Positions 1 through 11,559 of a stretch of 64,000 nt of DNA are shown in pieces. Each line of letters begins with the position of its first letter. The stretch's first letter is position 1. The stretch lies in contig NC_053044.1 of NCBI RefSeq assembly GCF_003473485.1, positions 31,066,091 to 31,130,090 on the forward strand, written 5' to 3'. The notes beneath the pieces are model-generated. The model searched no databases and was not told where the DNA came from. It worked only from the letters and a program-made list of their open reading frames with translations. Made by a program: the position numbers and the translations under genes. This DNA is from Medicago truncatula. Its lineage: Eukaryota > Streptophyta > Magnoliopsida > Fabales > Fabaceae.

Positions 1-73
1 TCAATGTTGAAATCACATACAAGACATTTTACAATCATTAGATTAACCTCATCCGGATCAACTTGATTTGAAA
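1..73 (-). pseudogene. Di19-like zinc-finger exon 2, cut by the window edge
   Basis: On the minus strand this reads VSNQVDPDEVNLMIVKC, nearly identical to exon 2 of the intact Di19-like gene at 14267-16281. The flanking sequence up to about 425 is also a copy of 15600-15905. It is therefore the left-most visible unit of the same tandem array. The rest of the exon lies outside the window, so its state cannot be judged. Confidence 0.55.
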
Positions 74-511
74 CTGAAGTATCTTCTGTTAGGTTCAAAA
101 TGGATCAGAATCCGAATGTTATTTCTAGAATAAGAACTCCAATTTGCATGACAGACAAAGTACGTCTCAAAATTATTAAAAAACCGAAAACGAAATGTCT
201 TACACTGATACATATGCACAAAATCACAGAAAAAGAAATAAATAAATAAAGAAAGAATACGATGCTAAGAAGAATGTGAGGCTACATTCCTGTTTTTTTA
301 GATTGAAATCATCCAAATTCTCTCAATTAGGAGAAAATTTGTTTCAGCAAAGATTTGAAAAGAATTTGGTTTAGAGGCTTTCATGATAATCTTAATCAGT
401 TTAAAAAACTCCATAACAAGGATGGGATCATGCATTAAACTGCAAAGTTGAGTAAAATAGTGGAAAGAATGGGATCATGCATTAATCTGGTAGACTTCGT
501 TTCTGCAGATA

Positions 512-2400
512 ATATCAATTTCCATCGTAGGCAGAGCAACAATCATGATTCAAGTGCTTTATCGCCAGAAGGAATACATTAGAAGATGATAATCATAGCA
601 AATTATCTTGCTCTAAATTCTAAAAAGGATGACATTACTGGTAGATGGTGCTTTAGTTATGATGAAGATTCAATTTTTAGGCAGTTAAAGGATGGTCTCT
701 CTTCTGATATTGATGTTGTTTACGTGGGATCTCTAAAGGTTAATGTTGATAAAAGTGAGCAAGATAATGTTTCCCAGTTTTTGGCGGAATTCAATAGCTT
801 CCCTACTTTTATTCCTTCAGAAATCCAGAAAAAGTTTTATGACGGATTCTGCAAGAACTATTTGTGGCCTCTATTTCATTACATGTTTCATATGTATCAG
901 AGTTACTGCAATGGCTTTGATGGGTCACTTTGGCAGGCTTATGTTTCTGCTAACAAGATATTTGCTAATAAAATTATGGAAGTTTTTAACCCAAAAGATG
1001 ATTATGTATGGATTCATGACTATCATCTTATGGTTCTTCCAACATTTCTACGGAAGCGGTGTTGTTATGTCAGGCTAGGCTTTTTCTTCCATAGTTCGTT
1101 TCCATCCTCCAAAATTTCTATAGATATACTTGTGGGAACAAAAATCTTAAAATCAATGCTTAATGCAGTCATAATTGGATTTCAAACATTTGATTATGCT
1201 TGCCATTTTCTGTCTGTCTGCAGTCGAATTCTTGGCTTGGAATATGAATCCAAAAGGGGTCAAATTTGGATTGAATATTTTGGACGTACGATATTCATTA
1301 AAATATTGCCTGCTGGGATTCATATGGGTCGCATTCAATCCACTTTATATCATCTTTCTGATTTTAACAAAGTTAGAGAAGTCTCCAAACAATTTAAGAG
1401 GCAAAAACTTATTATTGGTTTCGATGACTTGGACATGTTCAAAGGCGTGAGCTTGAAGTTATTAGCCTTTGAACGACTCTTTATACGATGCCCAACACTA
1501 CAGGGCAAGTTGGTATTACTCCAAATTAAAAATCCTCCAAGGAGTGATGCTTGGTATGTTGAGAAAGCAAAGGAGCAGGCATCCACAATTTCCAAAGGAA
1601 TTAATGAAATGTTTGGTTTTCTAGGTTATAAACCTGTCATCATCATTGAAGGTTTTGTTCCTTTCCATAAGAAGGCAGCTTACTACGCTTTGGCCGAATG
1701 TTGTATTGTATATGCGGAGCAGGATGGTAGAATTTGGTTCCATACGAGTACATTGCGTGCAGGTAAGGGTGTTCTAAAATGGACACAACATTAGAAATTC
1801 CTTCCAACTCCCCTCGGATAAGTTCAATTGTTGTTTCTGATTTTGTAGGTTGCTCTTCCTCTCTTAGTGGGGCAATCAGGGTGAATCATTGGGATATAAA
1901 TGTTGTTGTTGAAGCGTTAAAGTTGGCTATCACAATGTCCAATGAAGAGAAACAGTGTCGGCATGAGAAAAACTGCCAATTTGTTAGTTCTCATGATTTG
2001 CTTTACTGGGCCCAACATTTTGATCAAGGCCTAGTTTTCTCGTGTAAGGATCATGGTAAGAAACTTTGCTGGGGTTTCGGCTTTGGCCTGGAGGTCAGAG
2101 TTTTGTCCCTCTCTCCGAATTTAAAGAAGCTGTCTAGAAACTACATTGTTTATGCATATAAAAGGAAAAAATGCAGGGCAATATTTTTAGACTATGATGT
2201 AACAATTGTACCTCATGATCCCATTGTTGCATCCCCCAGTCCTGAGGTCGTATATGTGCTAAACAAACTTTGCAGTAATGTTAATAACACTGTGATTATT
2301 GTCATTGATCGAGGGATGCCTTCATTGATAAATTTTTATTATCAGTGTGAGAATCTTGGTATAGCAGTTAAGCATGGTGGAGATATAAGGTTAGTGTTTT
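512..2400 (+). pseudogene. Trehalose-phosphate synthase class II pseudogene, left arm of palindrome
   Basis: The frame 586-1794 reads as the GT20 synthase domain of plant class II TPS proteins, with WIHDYHLMVLPTFLRKR, QLKDGL, GFQTFDYACHFLS, YESKRG, KILPAGIHMG and FDDLDMFKG in family order. A one-base deletion near 1728 (gatggtagaat, where the other arm has gatggcatgaat) shifts the frame. Synthase and TPP-domain sequence then continues in 1779-2402 (SGAIRVNHWDI, KLSRNYIVYAYKR, FLDYDVTIVPHD). The phosphatase motif has Val where the family has Asp or Gly (DYDVT). The copy stops at a splice-donor-like aag/gttagt near 2391, where class II genes usually end exon 1. The N-terminal ~60 residues and the rest of the phosphatase domain are missing. 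Class II TPS proteins are mostly regulatory in plants; this copy is not expected to give a working protein. Confidence 0.85.
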
Positions 2401-2474
2401 GATTGTGGATTATTTGCAATTCAACTGTTCATCATAAACGGTATGTCAATTATAATTTCAACCACACTTCTTTT

Positions 2475-4117
2475 ATATGCATAAACAATGTAGTTTCTAG
2501 ACAGCTTCTTGAAATTCGGAGAGAGGGACAAAACTCTAAACTCCAGGCCAAAGCCGAAACCCCAGAAAAGTTTCTTACCATGATACTTACACGAGAAAAC
2601 TAGGCCTTGCTCAAAATGTTGGGTCCAGTAAAGCACATCATGAGAACTAACAAATTGGTAGTTCTTCTCATGCCGACACTGTTTCTCTTCATTGGACATT
2701 GTGATAGCCAACTTTAACGCTTCAACAACAACATTTATATCCCAATGATTCACCCTGATTGCCCAACTAAGAGAGGAAAAGCAACCTACAAAATCAGAAA
2801 CAACAATTGAACTTATTTGAGGAGAGTTGGAAGGAATATCTAATGTTGTGTCCATTTTAGAACACCCATGCCTGCACGCAATGTGCTCGTATAGAACCAA
2901 ATTCATGCCATCCTGCTCCGCATTCAAAATACAACATTTGGCCAAAGCGTATTAAGCCTCCTTCACATGGAATGGAACATAACCTTCAATGATGACGACA
3001 TCTTTATAACCTAGAAAACCAAACCTTTCATGTATTCCTTTGGAAATCATGTATGCCTGCTCCTTTGCTTTCTCAACATGCCAACCATCACTCCTTGGAG
3101 GATTTATAATTTGGAGTGATACCAACTTGCCCTGTAGTGTTGGGAACCATATAAAGAGTCGTTCAAAGGCTAATAACTTCAAGCTCACGCCTTTGAACAT
3201 GTCCAAGTCATCAAAACCAATAATAAGTTTTTGCCCCTTAAATTGTTTGGAGAGTTCTCGAACTTTCTTAGAATTAGAAAGATGATTTAAAGTGGATTGA
3301 ATGCGACCCATATTAATCCCAACATGCAATATTTTAAAGAATATCGTACGTCCAAAATATTTGATCCAAATTTGACCTCTTTTGGATTCATATTCCAATC
3401 CAAGAATTCGACTGCAGGCAGACAGAAAATGGCAGGCATAATCAAATGTTTGAAATTTAATTATGTGTGCATTAAGCATTGATATGAAGATTTTTGTTCC
3501 GACAGGTATATCTATACAAATTTAGGAGGATGGAAACGAACTATTGAAGAAAAAGCCTAGCCTGACATGTCAACACCGTTTCCGTAGAAATGTTGGAAGA
3601 ACTATAAGATGATAGTCGTGAATCCATACATAATCATCTTTTGGGTTAAGAACTTCCATAATTTTATTGGCAAATATCTTGTTAGCAGAAACATAAGCTT
3701 GCCAAAGTTACCCATCGAAGCCACTGCAGTAACTCTGATACATAGGAAACATGGAATGAAATAGAGGCCAAAAATAGTTCTTGCAGAATCCGTCATAAAA
3801 CTTTTTCTGGATTTCTGAAGGAATAAAAGTAGGGAAGCTATTGAATTCCTCCAACAACTGGGAAACATTATCTTGCTCGCTTTTATCAACATCAACCTTC
3901 AGAGATCACACGCAAACAACATCAATATCAAAAGAGAGACCATCCTTTAACTGCCTAAAAATTGAATCTTCATCATAACTAAAGCACCATCTACCAGTAA
4001 TGTCATACTTTTTAGAATTTAGAGGAAGATAATTTGCTACGATTATCGTCTTCCGATGTATTCCTTCTAGCACTTGAATCATGATCATTTCTTTCTACGA
4101 TGGAAATTGATATAATG
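2475..4117 (-). pseudogene. Trehalose-phosphate synthase class II pseudogene, right arm of palindrome
   Basis: This inverted copy of 512-2170 reads 4117 to 2475 on the minus strand. Its pieces are 4088-3906 (GIHRKTIIVANYLPL), 3895-3602, 3479-2952 and 2945-2421, in the same order as the plus arm. It keeps the frame where the left arm has a deletion (AEQDGMNLV). It has its own damage: a TAA at 2954-2952 (left arm: gcagcttactac), a break near 3900, and a frameshift between 3480 and 3602. The match to the left arm ends at tatgcatataaaag near 2475. The two copies have therefore decayed separately since the inversion. Confidence 0.85.
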
Positions 4118-5072
4118 TGATAATGTGAATTTGTATGTGTGCCTGTGTGTGTGTGTCTGATGTGATAATCACAAATGGAAAACAATTTTTAATTACCCTA
4201 TTAAATTCTTATTTTCCGTAAAATGAACATTGTGATTAAAATAAGCCAAGAAATTCTATTAAACCTCCCAAGAAGGCCTTTGCATCATCAAGATAGTACT
4301 ACTTCAAGAAAATGGTTACTTGTCCAGAGGATGGACACTTGGAACACATTTCATTGGTCCAATTTACACTTTCTTTTACATGGAAGACAAATAATAATTA
4401 CTTCTAAAAAATGAAGTGAAGAAGGAAGAGGAGGAGAAAACATGTATCGTGTGAAAGCCTTTTTAACGTATCCCTCTAGAAAACTCAATAAGATCAACAA
4501 TTTACTCATTCCATACGATTGATTCGAAGAAAAGTAGATGGGATACAATGAGATATGCCTTCTATTTAGCTGGAATGCCAAGTTGGTTTATATAAGACAT
4601 GATACAATCATAACTTTTCTCAAGGTGAAGCTTAATAAAGCATTAAGCTTTTGTGTGCAAATGCCTAAAAGAATAAATGGTTTCATGCAAATCAATAGTA
4701 TTATTTTCAATAATGCTCCGACCATGAATAAAGCTATTTTGATTTTCAGAGATTACGTAAAACAAAATTGAAGTCTTTGAGAAATAACCTGAGTTCTTTC
4801 TCAAAGACTACGTTGTACCAATCTATTTATCTAATGCCTCACTTACATCAACATAATGACACCAATCAAATGATGTTTAATCCTTGCGACCAAAGAATTA
4901 CAATGTCCTTCTGGTGTGTTTCTTAGATGATGTTCAATCGAAGAATTCCGATTACAATCTTCTTTCAATTTCATTAACAGCTAAGCAAGGACGTTCAATT
5001 TTATAAATTATAACATAAAATACTTCAGCATAAAGTTCCGCTAAGCATAAAATACAAAATCAAGGAGGTCAT
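4118..5072. other. Intergenic: array spacer sequence
   Basis: No gene is visible. 4140-4390 is a diverged copy of 9960-10190; both carry a gt-rich tract, then gattaaaataagc, then a ggttacttgt stretch. This places it as spacer or 5' flank of a Di19-like repeat unit. The rest is AT-rich with no recognisable coding sequence. Confidence 0.5.
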
Positions 5073-5200
5073 ACCATAGTAATTGCATCATAATCTTTTG
5101 AACCGACCTAATGGACGAAAACTTCTAGTCAAAATAGCATACGGGGCATTTTACTAGCGATAGAGAAACTTCATCCAAATAAACATGATTGAACACTGGA
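5073..5200 (-). pseudogene. Di19-like exon 2 remnant
   Basis: Minus-strand reading gives VYLDEVSLSLVKCPVCYFD, matching exon 2 of the intact copy (DSDEVNLLIVKCDACGSD), then a stop. The 3' flank shares the ggaggtcatacc donor region of the other copies. The rest of this unit's coding sequence is not found at the expected spacing; AGO1-like fragments lie upstream instead. Confidence 0.5.
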
Positions 5201-5344
5201 GTGTCTTTTGTTATGTTCAAAATGCATCAGCATCAGCAAGTTATTTCTAGCACAAGAACATTATCAATTAGTATAAATATAAGGATAAATAGTCAGAAAT
5301 TACTACAAATCATTGAAAGTGGAACTTACATCATACTGATGATT

Positions 5345-6168
5345 GTCTTTTTCAGGTAACTCGACAAAAGAAAAGGTTTGCCAAAACAACACACTTCTGG
5401 TCATAACTCCCTTTTCCAAGGATAAGGGGAAACCTTAGTGATGATTTACTTTGTGGAGGAGGGGCATGAGTCCCCTAAGAATGAACTTGCCTCAGATTGG
5501 AAGAGGAGAGCTGATGGACCCGGTGGGGCCAAAAGATCTGATGGTCAACAGAAGAATCCAAGAGCTGATGGACTCGGATGCTGGTTACGTCGGGGGGCTG
5601 CCATATTAATTAATGAACTATGTCATGGCCACTAGCAGCACCTGCACCACCATCATTTCCACCTCTGACACCTTTATATCCACGGTCTCCTTGCTGAGAA
5701 GACCCTCCTCAACCCCGAGAGCAGTATGCACCATACTGTTGTTGGGGCTGAGGAGGGCCTTCTCAGCAACAAGGCCGTGGATATGAAGGTGGCAGAGGTT
5801 TCTACGGTGGTGGCAATGACCATGACATAGATCCTTCATATGGCGGCCCACCGAGGTAACCAGCACCCGAGCTGCACCAAGCTACCTCAGTTCCATCTGC
5901 ACCCTAATCCAAGGAAAACTCATCTTTCTAGCCACCATAAGTGTCTGAAGTTGAATAGTATCTGAGGCAAGTTCATCTTCCAATCACCATGTCCACCACC
6001 ACCAAAACCATCACATTCATCGCCATAATTTCCGCGTCCAACTTGCGGAGCCCTGCCTCGACCTCCTTGAGGTCCTCCCCCTTATTGATATCCAACACCC
6101 CGATATACTTCAACTTCTTGTTGAGGCGGTGGACTCCTCTGCTGACCATCAGATTTATTCCAAACCAT
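5345..6168 (-). pseudogene. Scrambled ARGONAUTE1-like 5' fragment, copy 1
   Basis: A minus-strand start at 6168 reads MVWNKSDGQQRSPPPQQ, then VEVYRGVGYQ, a stop, and a Gly/Arg-rich run (GGRGRAPQVGRG). This is the N-terminal region of plant AGO1-type proteins. The far end (5437-5345) reads RFPLILGKGSYDQKC, the conserved step before the ArgoN domain. Between them lie inverted pieces. On the plus strand 5756-5900 gives GPSQQQGRGYEGGRG, then PSYGGPPR, a stop, and PAPELHQATSVPSAP; PELHQAT is an AGO1 hallmark. 5750-5590 on the minus strand repeats that block, and 5500-5560 on the plus strand reads RADGPGGAKRSDGQQ. Stops and rearrangements rule out a functional protein. Confidence 0.7.
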
Positions 6169-6517
6169 ATTGAAAGGTGCACACACACAACACAACAGAC
6201 TAAATTACTATATAATTCATAAAACATTAACATAAATCATACACCGGTAACATAGCCAATGTAATCAGATCAATCAATCAGATCAATCAACAACTATGAA
6301 AAGAAATTATCAAAAACCAACACTTAAAAGTGAAATCAATTTCCACATGAACTGCATATGAGAGAGCATATAAATAATACGAACTAAGTAATATGCAAAA
6401 CCATCATCAGAAAAGTGAAATCAATGTGTACATGAACTATGAGTTCCTCAATTCAGTTCTTTTTCTTCATACCAGCATACAACCATTACGACATATAGAT
6501 GGAGAAAAGGGTCATAC
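6169..6517. other. Intergenic, no gene seen
   Basis: Short stretch upstream of the AGO1-like fragment. The motif tgaaaggtgcacacacac next to the start is shared with the second AGO1-like copy (near 12470), so the duplication included the 5' flank. Confidence 0.5.
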
Positions 6518-6699
6518 CTTTTTGCAATGGAAATGTTATTTGCAACAGCAACGTCTAAGGAAGCATATTTCTTGTCCCTAAATGGTGGAAAAATTGAATA
6601 AGATCGACATTGGTTCTTGTTTGTTGTTTTCCCAGGAAGCATATTTCTTGCATGTAATACCCAATCAACATTTGAGACACTGTTTTTCTGAAGATTCCA
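6518..6699 (-). pseudogene. Di19-like exon 4 remnant
   Basis: It aligns with exon 4 of the intact gene (14667-14899) from the tag/gg acceptor to the aaaaag/gtatgac donor. The frame is broken by stops and indels, though the end of the exon is still recognisable. A decayed unit of the same array. Confidence 0.5.
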
Positions 6700-8152
6700 T
6701 ATCCGCTATTTAGAGAGTATACATTGTTTTATCAACATAATGAATTGAGTTAGATATGAATCAAAGGCTACGTTGGAACCGAGCTATGTTACAATTAAAT
6801 CACAAGATAAGTTACAGATACCTATCTCCTTATGCCTTCATTTACATCAGAAAGTTCAAGTTCCATTGTTGAAGAAGAATAGCTCACATTTTATTTTGTG
6901 CAGTCTTTCATTCTTATTCACTCACAAACAATCACTTTCACAAGCAGACTTTTTCTTATGCAACAAGGCGTGAAAAACTGAAAAGATGTTTTGGTTTGAC
7001 GGGTTACAATCGAGTAAGAGGTAGCTACAAACCTATATACATAAAAAAAACCTCCCAGATGAAGAACACTTGGAACTTGAACAATTTTCACTAAATTTTT
7101 TGTCAAATATGGAGTAGCAGACAAATAACACAATTACGTCATTAACACTGAATTTTGGCATTAGGTTAAACAATTTTCAATGAAGTAACCAAAAATTTTG
7201 GCATCTTTAGGCAAAAGCATTATGCTTCTTGCGGGGAAAATCAGAAACTGAAAAAGCAGAGGGATAAGAAAAGTCATGGTTCAAACTCAAATTGAAAGAA
7301 AAACAATTACCATAGTAAAAGTGATTGTTGCTGTCATCATTGGTCATCTTCACCATTTACCACTGACCATCGCTTCATCTACTTATTCTTTTGATTATTC
7401 TTTGCACTCTTCTCATAATTACAAAAAATAATTTTATTCTTACAAAATAAATTTGGAAAAATAAAATCCCCTCAGTTTCTTATAAAATTCAAAGTTTGGA
7501 ATGAAAAATTTCACATTCAGAAAGACAATACTGATACTGAGTAAAATTCTTTCTACATTACCCTTTAAATTATCAATCAATATAGTAATTATAACAATAG
7601 TAGGTTAATGAAAAGCTTAGACTTATATCACAAGATTTAGAGAAACCATCTGAGTTGTATCTCAAGTCAATAAATACAAGCTATTTAAGTGGGTGTATGT
7701 ACTAGCATACACTATGTGACTCCCTTAATCAAATTTAAGATATAATTTTGGAAGAACAAATTAGGGAGGATAAGAGAATGAAATCATATTATCATCTACG
7801 CAAACCTCTTGTATCTTTCAAAGCAACCTTAAAACAGAAAGAATATTAGAGAAATAAAAAACCGAAGAGCGCGAACATAAATGTCTTGTTTCTTATATGT
7901 GATGTCATCATGAATGGAATTTAGACACTATTGATAATCTCTCACTGAATAAAATCTCCATGATATCATGTAGATCCACAAATAATTGAGAAATGTAATA
8001 TAAAGTACAATAATTTGGAAATCTATGGTAACACCATTAGGTACATAATTTTCCATACGACAAGAAACAATATTTTTATTAAATGTAGAGAACAATGAAT
8101 GAGTAACAATGACAATAAATTCAGATAGACATATCCAAGAATAGGATTATAC
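6700..8152. other. Intergenic: Di19-like 5' flanks and AT-rich spacer
   Basis: 6880-7140 resembles the promoter and start region of the intact unit (tcactcacaaacaatcact and the gcgtgaaaaactgaaaag stretch near 16270-16340 and 13040-13100), without a usable exon 1. 7160-7330 resembles 13240-13420. The remainder is AT-rich with no coding signal. Confidence 0.45.
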
Positions 8153-8714
8153 CTTTTTCCAATGGAAATGCCTTTTGCAATGGTATCATCTGAGGCATTA
8201 CTGATGGTATCTTCATCTGAGAAAAACTTGTTGGAGCTTGGAACATTTATGGTTGTGCTGAGATGGTGACAAGTGAATCCAAAGTTGGTTCATTTGTTGT
8301 TTCCCCAAGAAGCATGTTCCTTATCATGCAATGCCGCCCAATGAACAATGGAGGCACTGTTTTTCCGCGGGTTCCAATTGCGCTATGTAGAAAGTACACA
8401 TCATTATATTAAGAAAATGAATTAAGTTACATAAGAATCCAATACTCCTACCCGGAAGCTGAGCTATTTTACAATTAAAACATAAATCACAAGATAAGCA
8501 ACATATACCTTTTGCAAGCTTGAACTCTACGGCACCCTGATTGCCTCCTCCCCCACATTTTCATGGCTCACAGGACATATCTGATATAGGGACATTGGAG
8601 CAGTCATTCAAATATCAAATTTCAATTATATCTAAGTACTATACCTGTGTTAAATGTTTAGAAATCTTTTATTTCATTTTTCCCTTAGTTTTTAAGATCA
8701 ACACAGTGCACTAT

Positions 8715-8743
8715 ATCATATATATATATATATATATATATAT
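8715..8743. repeat. TA microsatellite
   Basis: Run of about 13 TA units inside the Di19-like pseudogene intron. Confidence 0.9.
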
Positions 8744-9408
8744 GTATTTTTGGTTCAATTTCATTAGAAGCTAAGTAAAGACATCAATTTATAAAACCAA
8801 GCCAATAAGTTTTTCTGAACATAAATTATAAAAACCAGGAGGTCATGCCATAGTATATGAGTCGTATGTCTGATCTTCCGAACGGTCACGTAGTGCAGAA
8901 ACTTCAATTACAAAATTGAATGTGAGGCATTTTGTAGCAGATGAAGAATCACCATCAAGATCAATAAGATTGAAGATTGAATTGCCTCCTGTTAGGTTCA
9001 AAATAGATTAGCATCAGCAAAATAAGAGCAGTACACCGAGAATAATAAAACTCTATTTATGCATGCATGTCTTACACCGATACAGATGCACAAGCTTACA
9101 AAATATCAACAAGCAACAAAAAATAATTGTGCTAAAGCCTTCCTTTCCCTTATTTGTGTGATTTAAATCATTGAAAGTTCTCTAAATTAGAGGAAAGTTT
9201 GTTTTCGCAATTTTTTTTTTTTTTGAAATAGGTTAATTTTATAGTCTCTAATGATAATCCCCATCAGGTTAGAGAATTTCACAACAAGGAAAAGGTTTAA
9301 TTTTTCACCTCCCTTTTCCTCCTTTCTCTACCATCCACATACACAACAAACCATCATTGCATATGCAATCAATACTCAGGAGGACATCCTGATCAATTCA
9401 GAAAAATT

Positions 9409-9597
9409 CCCAATCTTAAGTTCAGAGATCCTATCACACAAAAAATCATAGATCAAACAGCACTTATTAATCTTGTTTAATTTATAAAGTACCGAAAATC
9501 ACACAAAATCATAGATCAAACAGAAAAAAAAAACTCCCCCAATCTTAAGTTCAGAGATCCTATCACACAAAATCATAGATCAAACAACACTTATTAA
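9409..9597. repeat. Local direct duplication, ~127-bp period
   Basis: 9409-9470 and 9536-9597 both read cccaatcttaagttcagaga, then tcctatcacacaaaatcat, then gatcaaaca. This is a recent small duplication in the intron between e2 and e1 of the broken Di19-like copy. Confidence 0.8.
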
Positions 9598-9870
9598 GAA
9601 AAAGAATACATTTTTTCACACACAGATTGTAAAATAAAATATAAAAAAACATCTTCATAAGTGCTGTCATTAATCAACCTGATTCCCAATAAGATAGTCT
9701 TCTCGGCCACGAGATCTGATCCTTCTCAGCAACCTTATGCGTTCATTGAAATCAGATAGTTCAAGATTCATTGAAGCCAAATTTTCAAAATCTGAAGAAT
9801 CTTGTGGCACCACAGTAGGCACTGGTGTAGAAGAAGTGCCCACAATGTTTTCACTCACCGCACAACTCAC

Positions 9871-11149
9871 TCAACCTTTTTCTCAAACATAAAGGCATAA
9901 AAAAATGAAAAGTTTTAACATTTGATGAGGTAGCTTATAAACAACAAAAAACCTCCCAATGAGGGTGTGTGTGTAAATTGTGATAAGCACAAATGGAAAA
10001 CAATTTTTAATTATTGTATTGAATTCAAATTTTCCATAAACTGAACATTGTGATTAAAATAAGCTAAGAAATTTTGATCACCCTTGAAACCAAGATGGCC
10101 TTTGGGATATAATACTCACTTCAAGGGATCGGTTACTTGTACAGATGAAGTACACTTGGAATACATTCATTGGTCAAATTTACAGTAATAATATTTTCAA
10201 AATTTGAGTTGCTTGAGACAGAGAATCATTGCGTACCTTGTTCATTAAACTAACCCAAACTACTACACAATATTGTAATGTAACTCCAAATGATTTTTCT
10301 TTTCCCTGGCGTGGGGGAAAAGTAAAAACTGAAAAGGCAGACGGAGAATAAAAACCATGGTTTAAACTTGAAGGGAAAGAAAAAAATGAAGTGAAAAACA
10401 TGTACCATAGTAATAAAGATTTACTTCTCGAGAGAATGTGATTGTGAACCATACCACAGGAAGATATTAACCAGTTAGGTAATTCCGGCAATAAATAGAT
10501 TGTCACACCACTACACAAAGTTTGGAATGAAAGTTTTCATATTCAGAAAAACAACAACGATAAATATTAATGCGTAAACCTTCTTTACACAATCCTTTAA
10601 ATTGTCAATTTAGTAATTATATATCATAGTAGGTTGTTCAAAGCTAGTCTTGGATCATAATATTTAGATAAACCATCTGAATTGTATCGCAAAATTCAAC
10701 ATCATTATATATCATAGTAGGCATCTTTCTTGCCATGTAATGTGAAATCATTCGTGAGTTTCAATTCCGTTACGTAGAAAGTATACATCGTTATATCAAC
10801 ATAATGAATTGAGTTAGGTATGAATCAAAATACTAACAAAGTACTATACCTGCGTTAAATGTTAAGGAATGTCTTCTTTTAATTTTTCTAGTTTTTGAAT
10901 AATTGATTGTATCATGCTCATCTTTTTATTAAGATCGGGACATGTGCACTATATCAAGCTGATACATAAAAGTTTCCTTCAATTTCATTAGCAAGTAAAT
11001 TGAATGATATAAATTATAACAATAACATACTAGTTATCAATCAATCAAGAAATGTAGGAAAATGAAACAAAACCTAGCAAAAACTAATACTTCAGTGATA
11101 AGTTCTGCTAAGCATAAATTACAAAATCCATGAGGTCATAATCTTCTTA
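9871..11149. other. Intergenic: array spacer
   Basis: 9960-10190 duplicates 4140-4390. 10480-10700 is similar to spacer at 7500-7700. No coding sequence is supported. Confidence 0.45.
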
Positions 11150-11245
11150 GCGGTCCCGGAGCGCGGAAACTTCAATGTTAAAATAAAATACATGGCATTT
11201 TACTACCAATAGAGAAACTTCATCCATATCAACTTGATCGAGTGT
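11150..11245 (-). pseudogene. Di19-like exon 2 remnant
   Basis: The minus strand reads DQVDMDEVSLLVVKC, then HVFYFNIEVSALRDR, matching exon 2 of the array. Only the first zinc-finger Cys remains; the second is replaced (HVF). It has no intact partner exons. Confidence 0.55.
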
Positions 11246-11559
11246 CCACTCTTTCAACTTGATCGAGTGTCCACTCTTACGTTCAAAATGGATCATCATA
11301 AGGAAGTTATTTCTACCACAAGAACTCCATTTTACATGGCATATAAAGCAGCTCTTAAAATTAAAGACCAAAAATAAATGTCTTACACTGATACATAAGG
11401 ATGCACAAGCTCACAAAATACCAACAAGAAAAAAAATGGTGCTAAAGCCCAATTCCTTCCCTTTATTTGTGTGACTTAAATCATTACAAATTCTCTCAAT
11501 TTGGGGAAAAGTTGTTTTACAATTATTTTAAAAAGGTTAGGTTCAGAGGCTTTAGTGAT

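Larger units (their letters stand above)
512..4117. repeat. Long inverted repeat (TPS palindrome)
   Basis: 512-2170 and 2475-4117 are reverse complements over about 1.6 kb, by eye roughly 90% identical with scattered substitutions and small indels. The loop (about 2171-2474) contains the start of the TPP domain of the left copy. A transcript crossing the whole unit could fold into a long hairpin. No promoter could be assigned. Confidence 0.85.
8153..9870 (-). pseudogene. Di19-like gene copy, broken
   Basis: Exons on the minus strand: e1 9870-9681 (ENIVGTSSTPVPTVVPQD, then ERIRLLRRIRSRGRED), e2 about 8985-8849 (KCLTFNFVIEVSALRDRSED), e3 8580-8509 (ICPVSHENVGEEAIRVP, stop, SSSLQK), e4 about 8382-8153 (DEDTISNASDDTIAKGIS). 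Faults: the ATG of e1 is lost (the frame opens at GTG), e2 has a GC donor, e3 carries an in-frame TAG and is 9 bases shorter than in the intact copy, and no last exon follows. Arg/Leu-rich e1 residues not present in the intact copy resemble the usual Di19 N-terminus. Confidence 0.6.
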
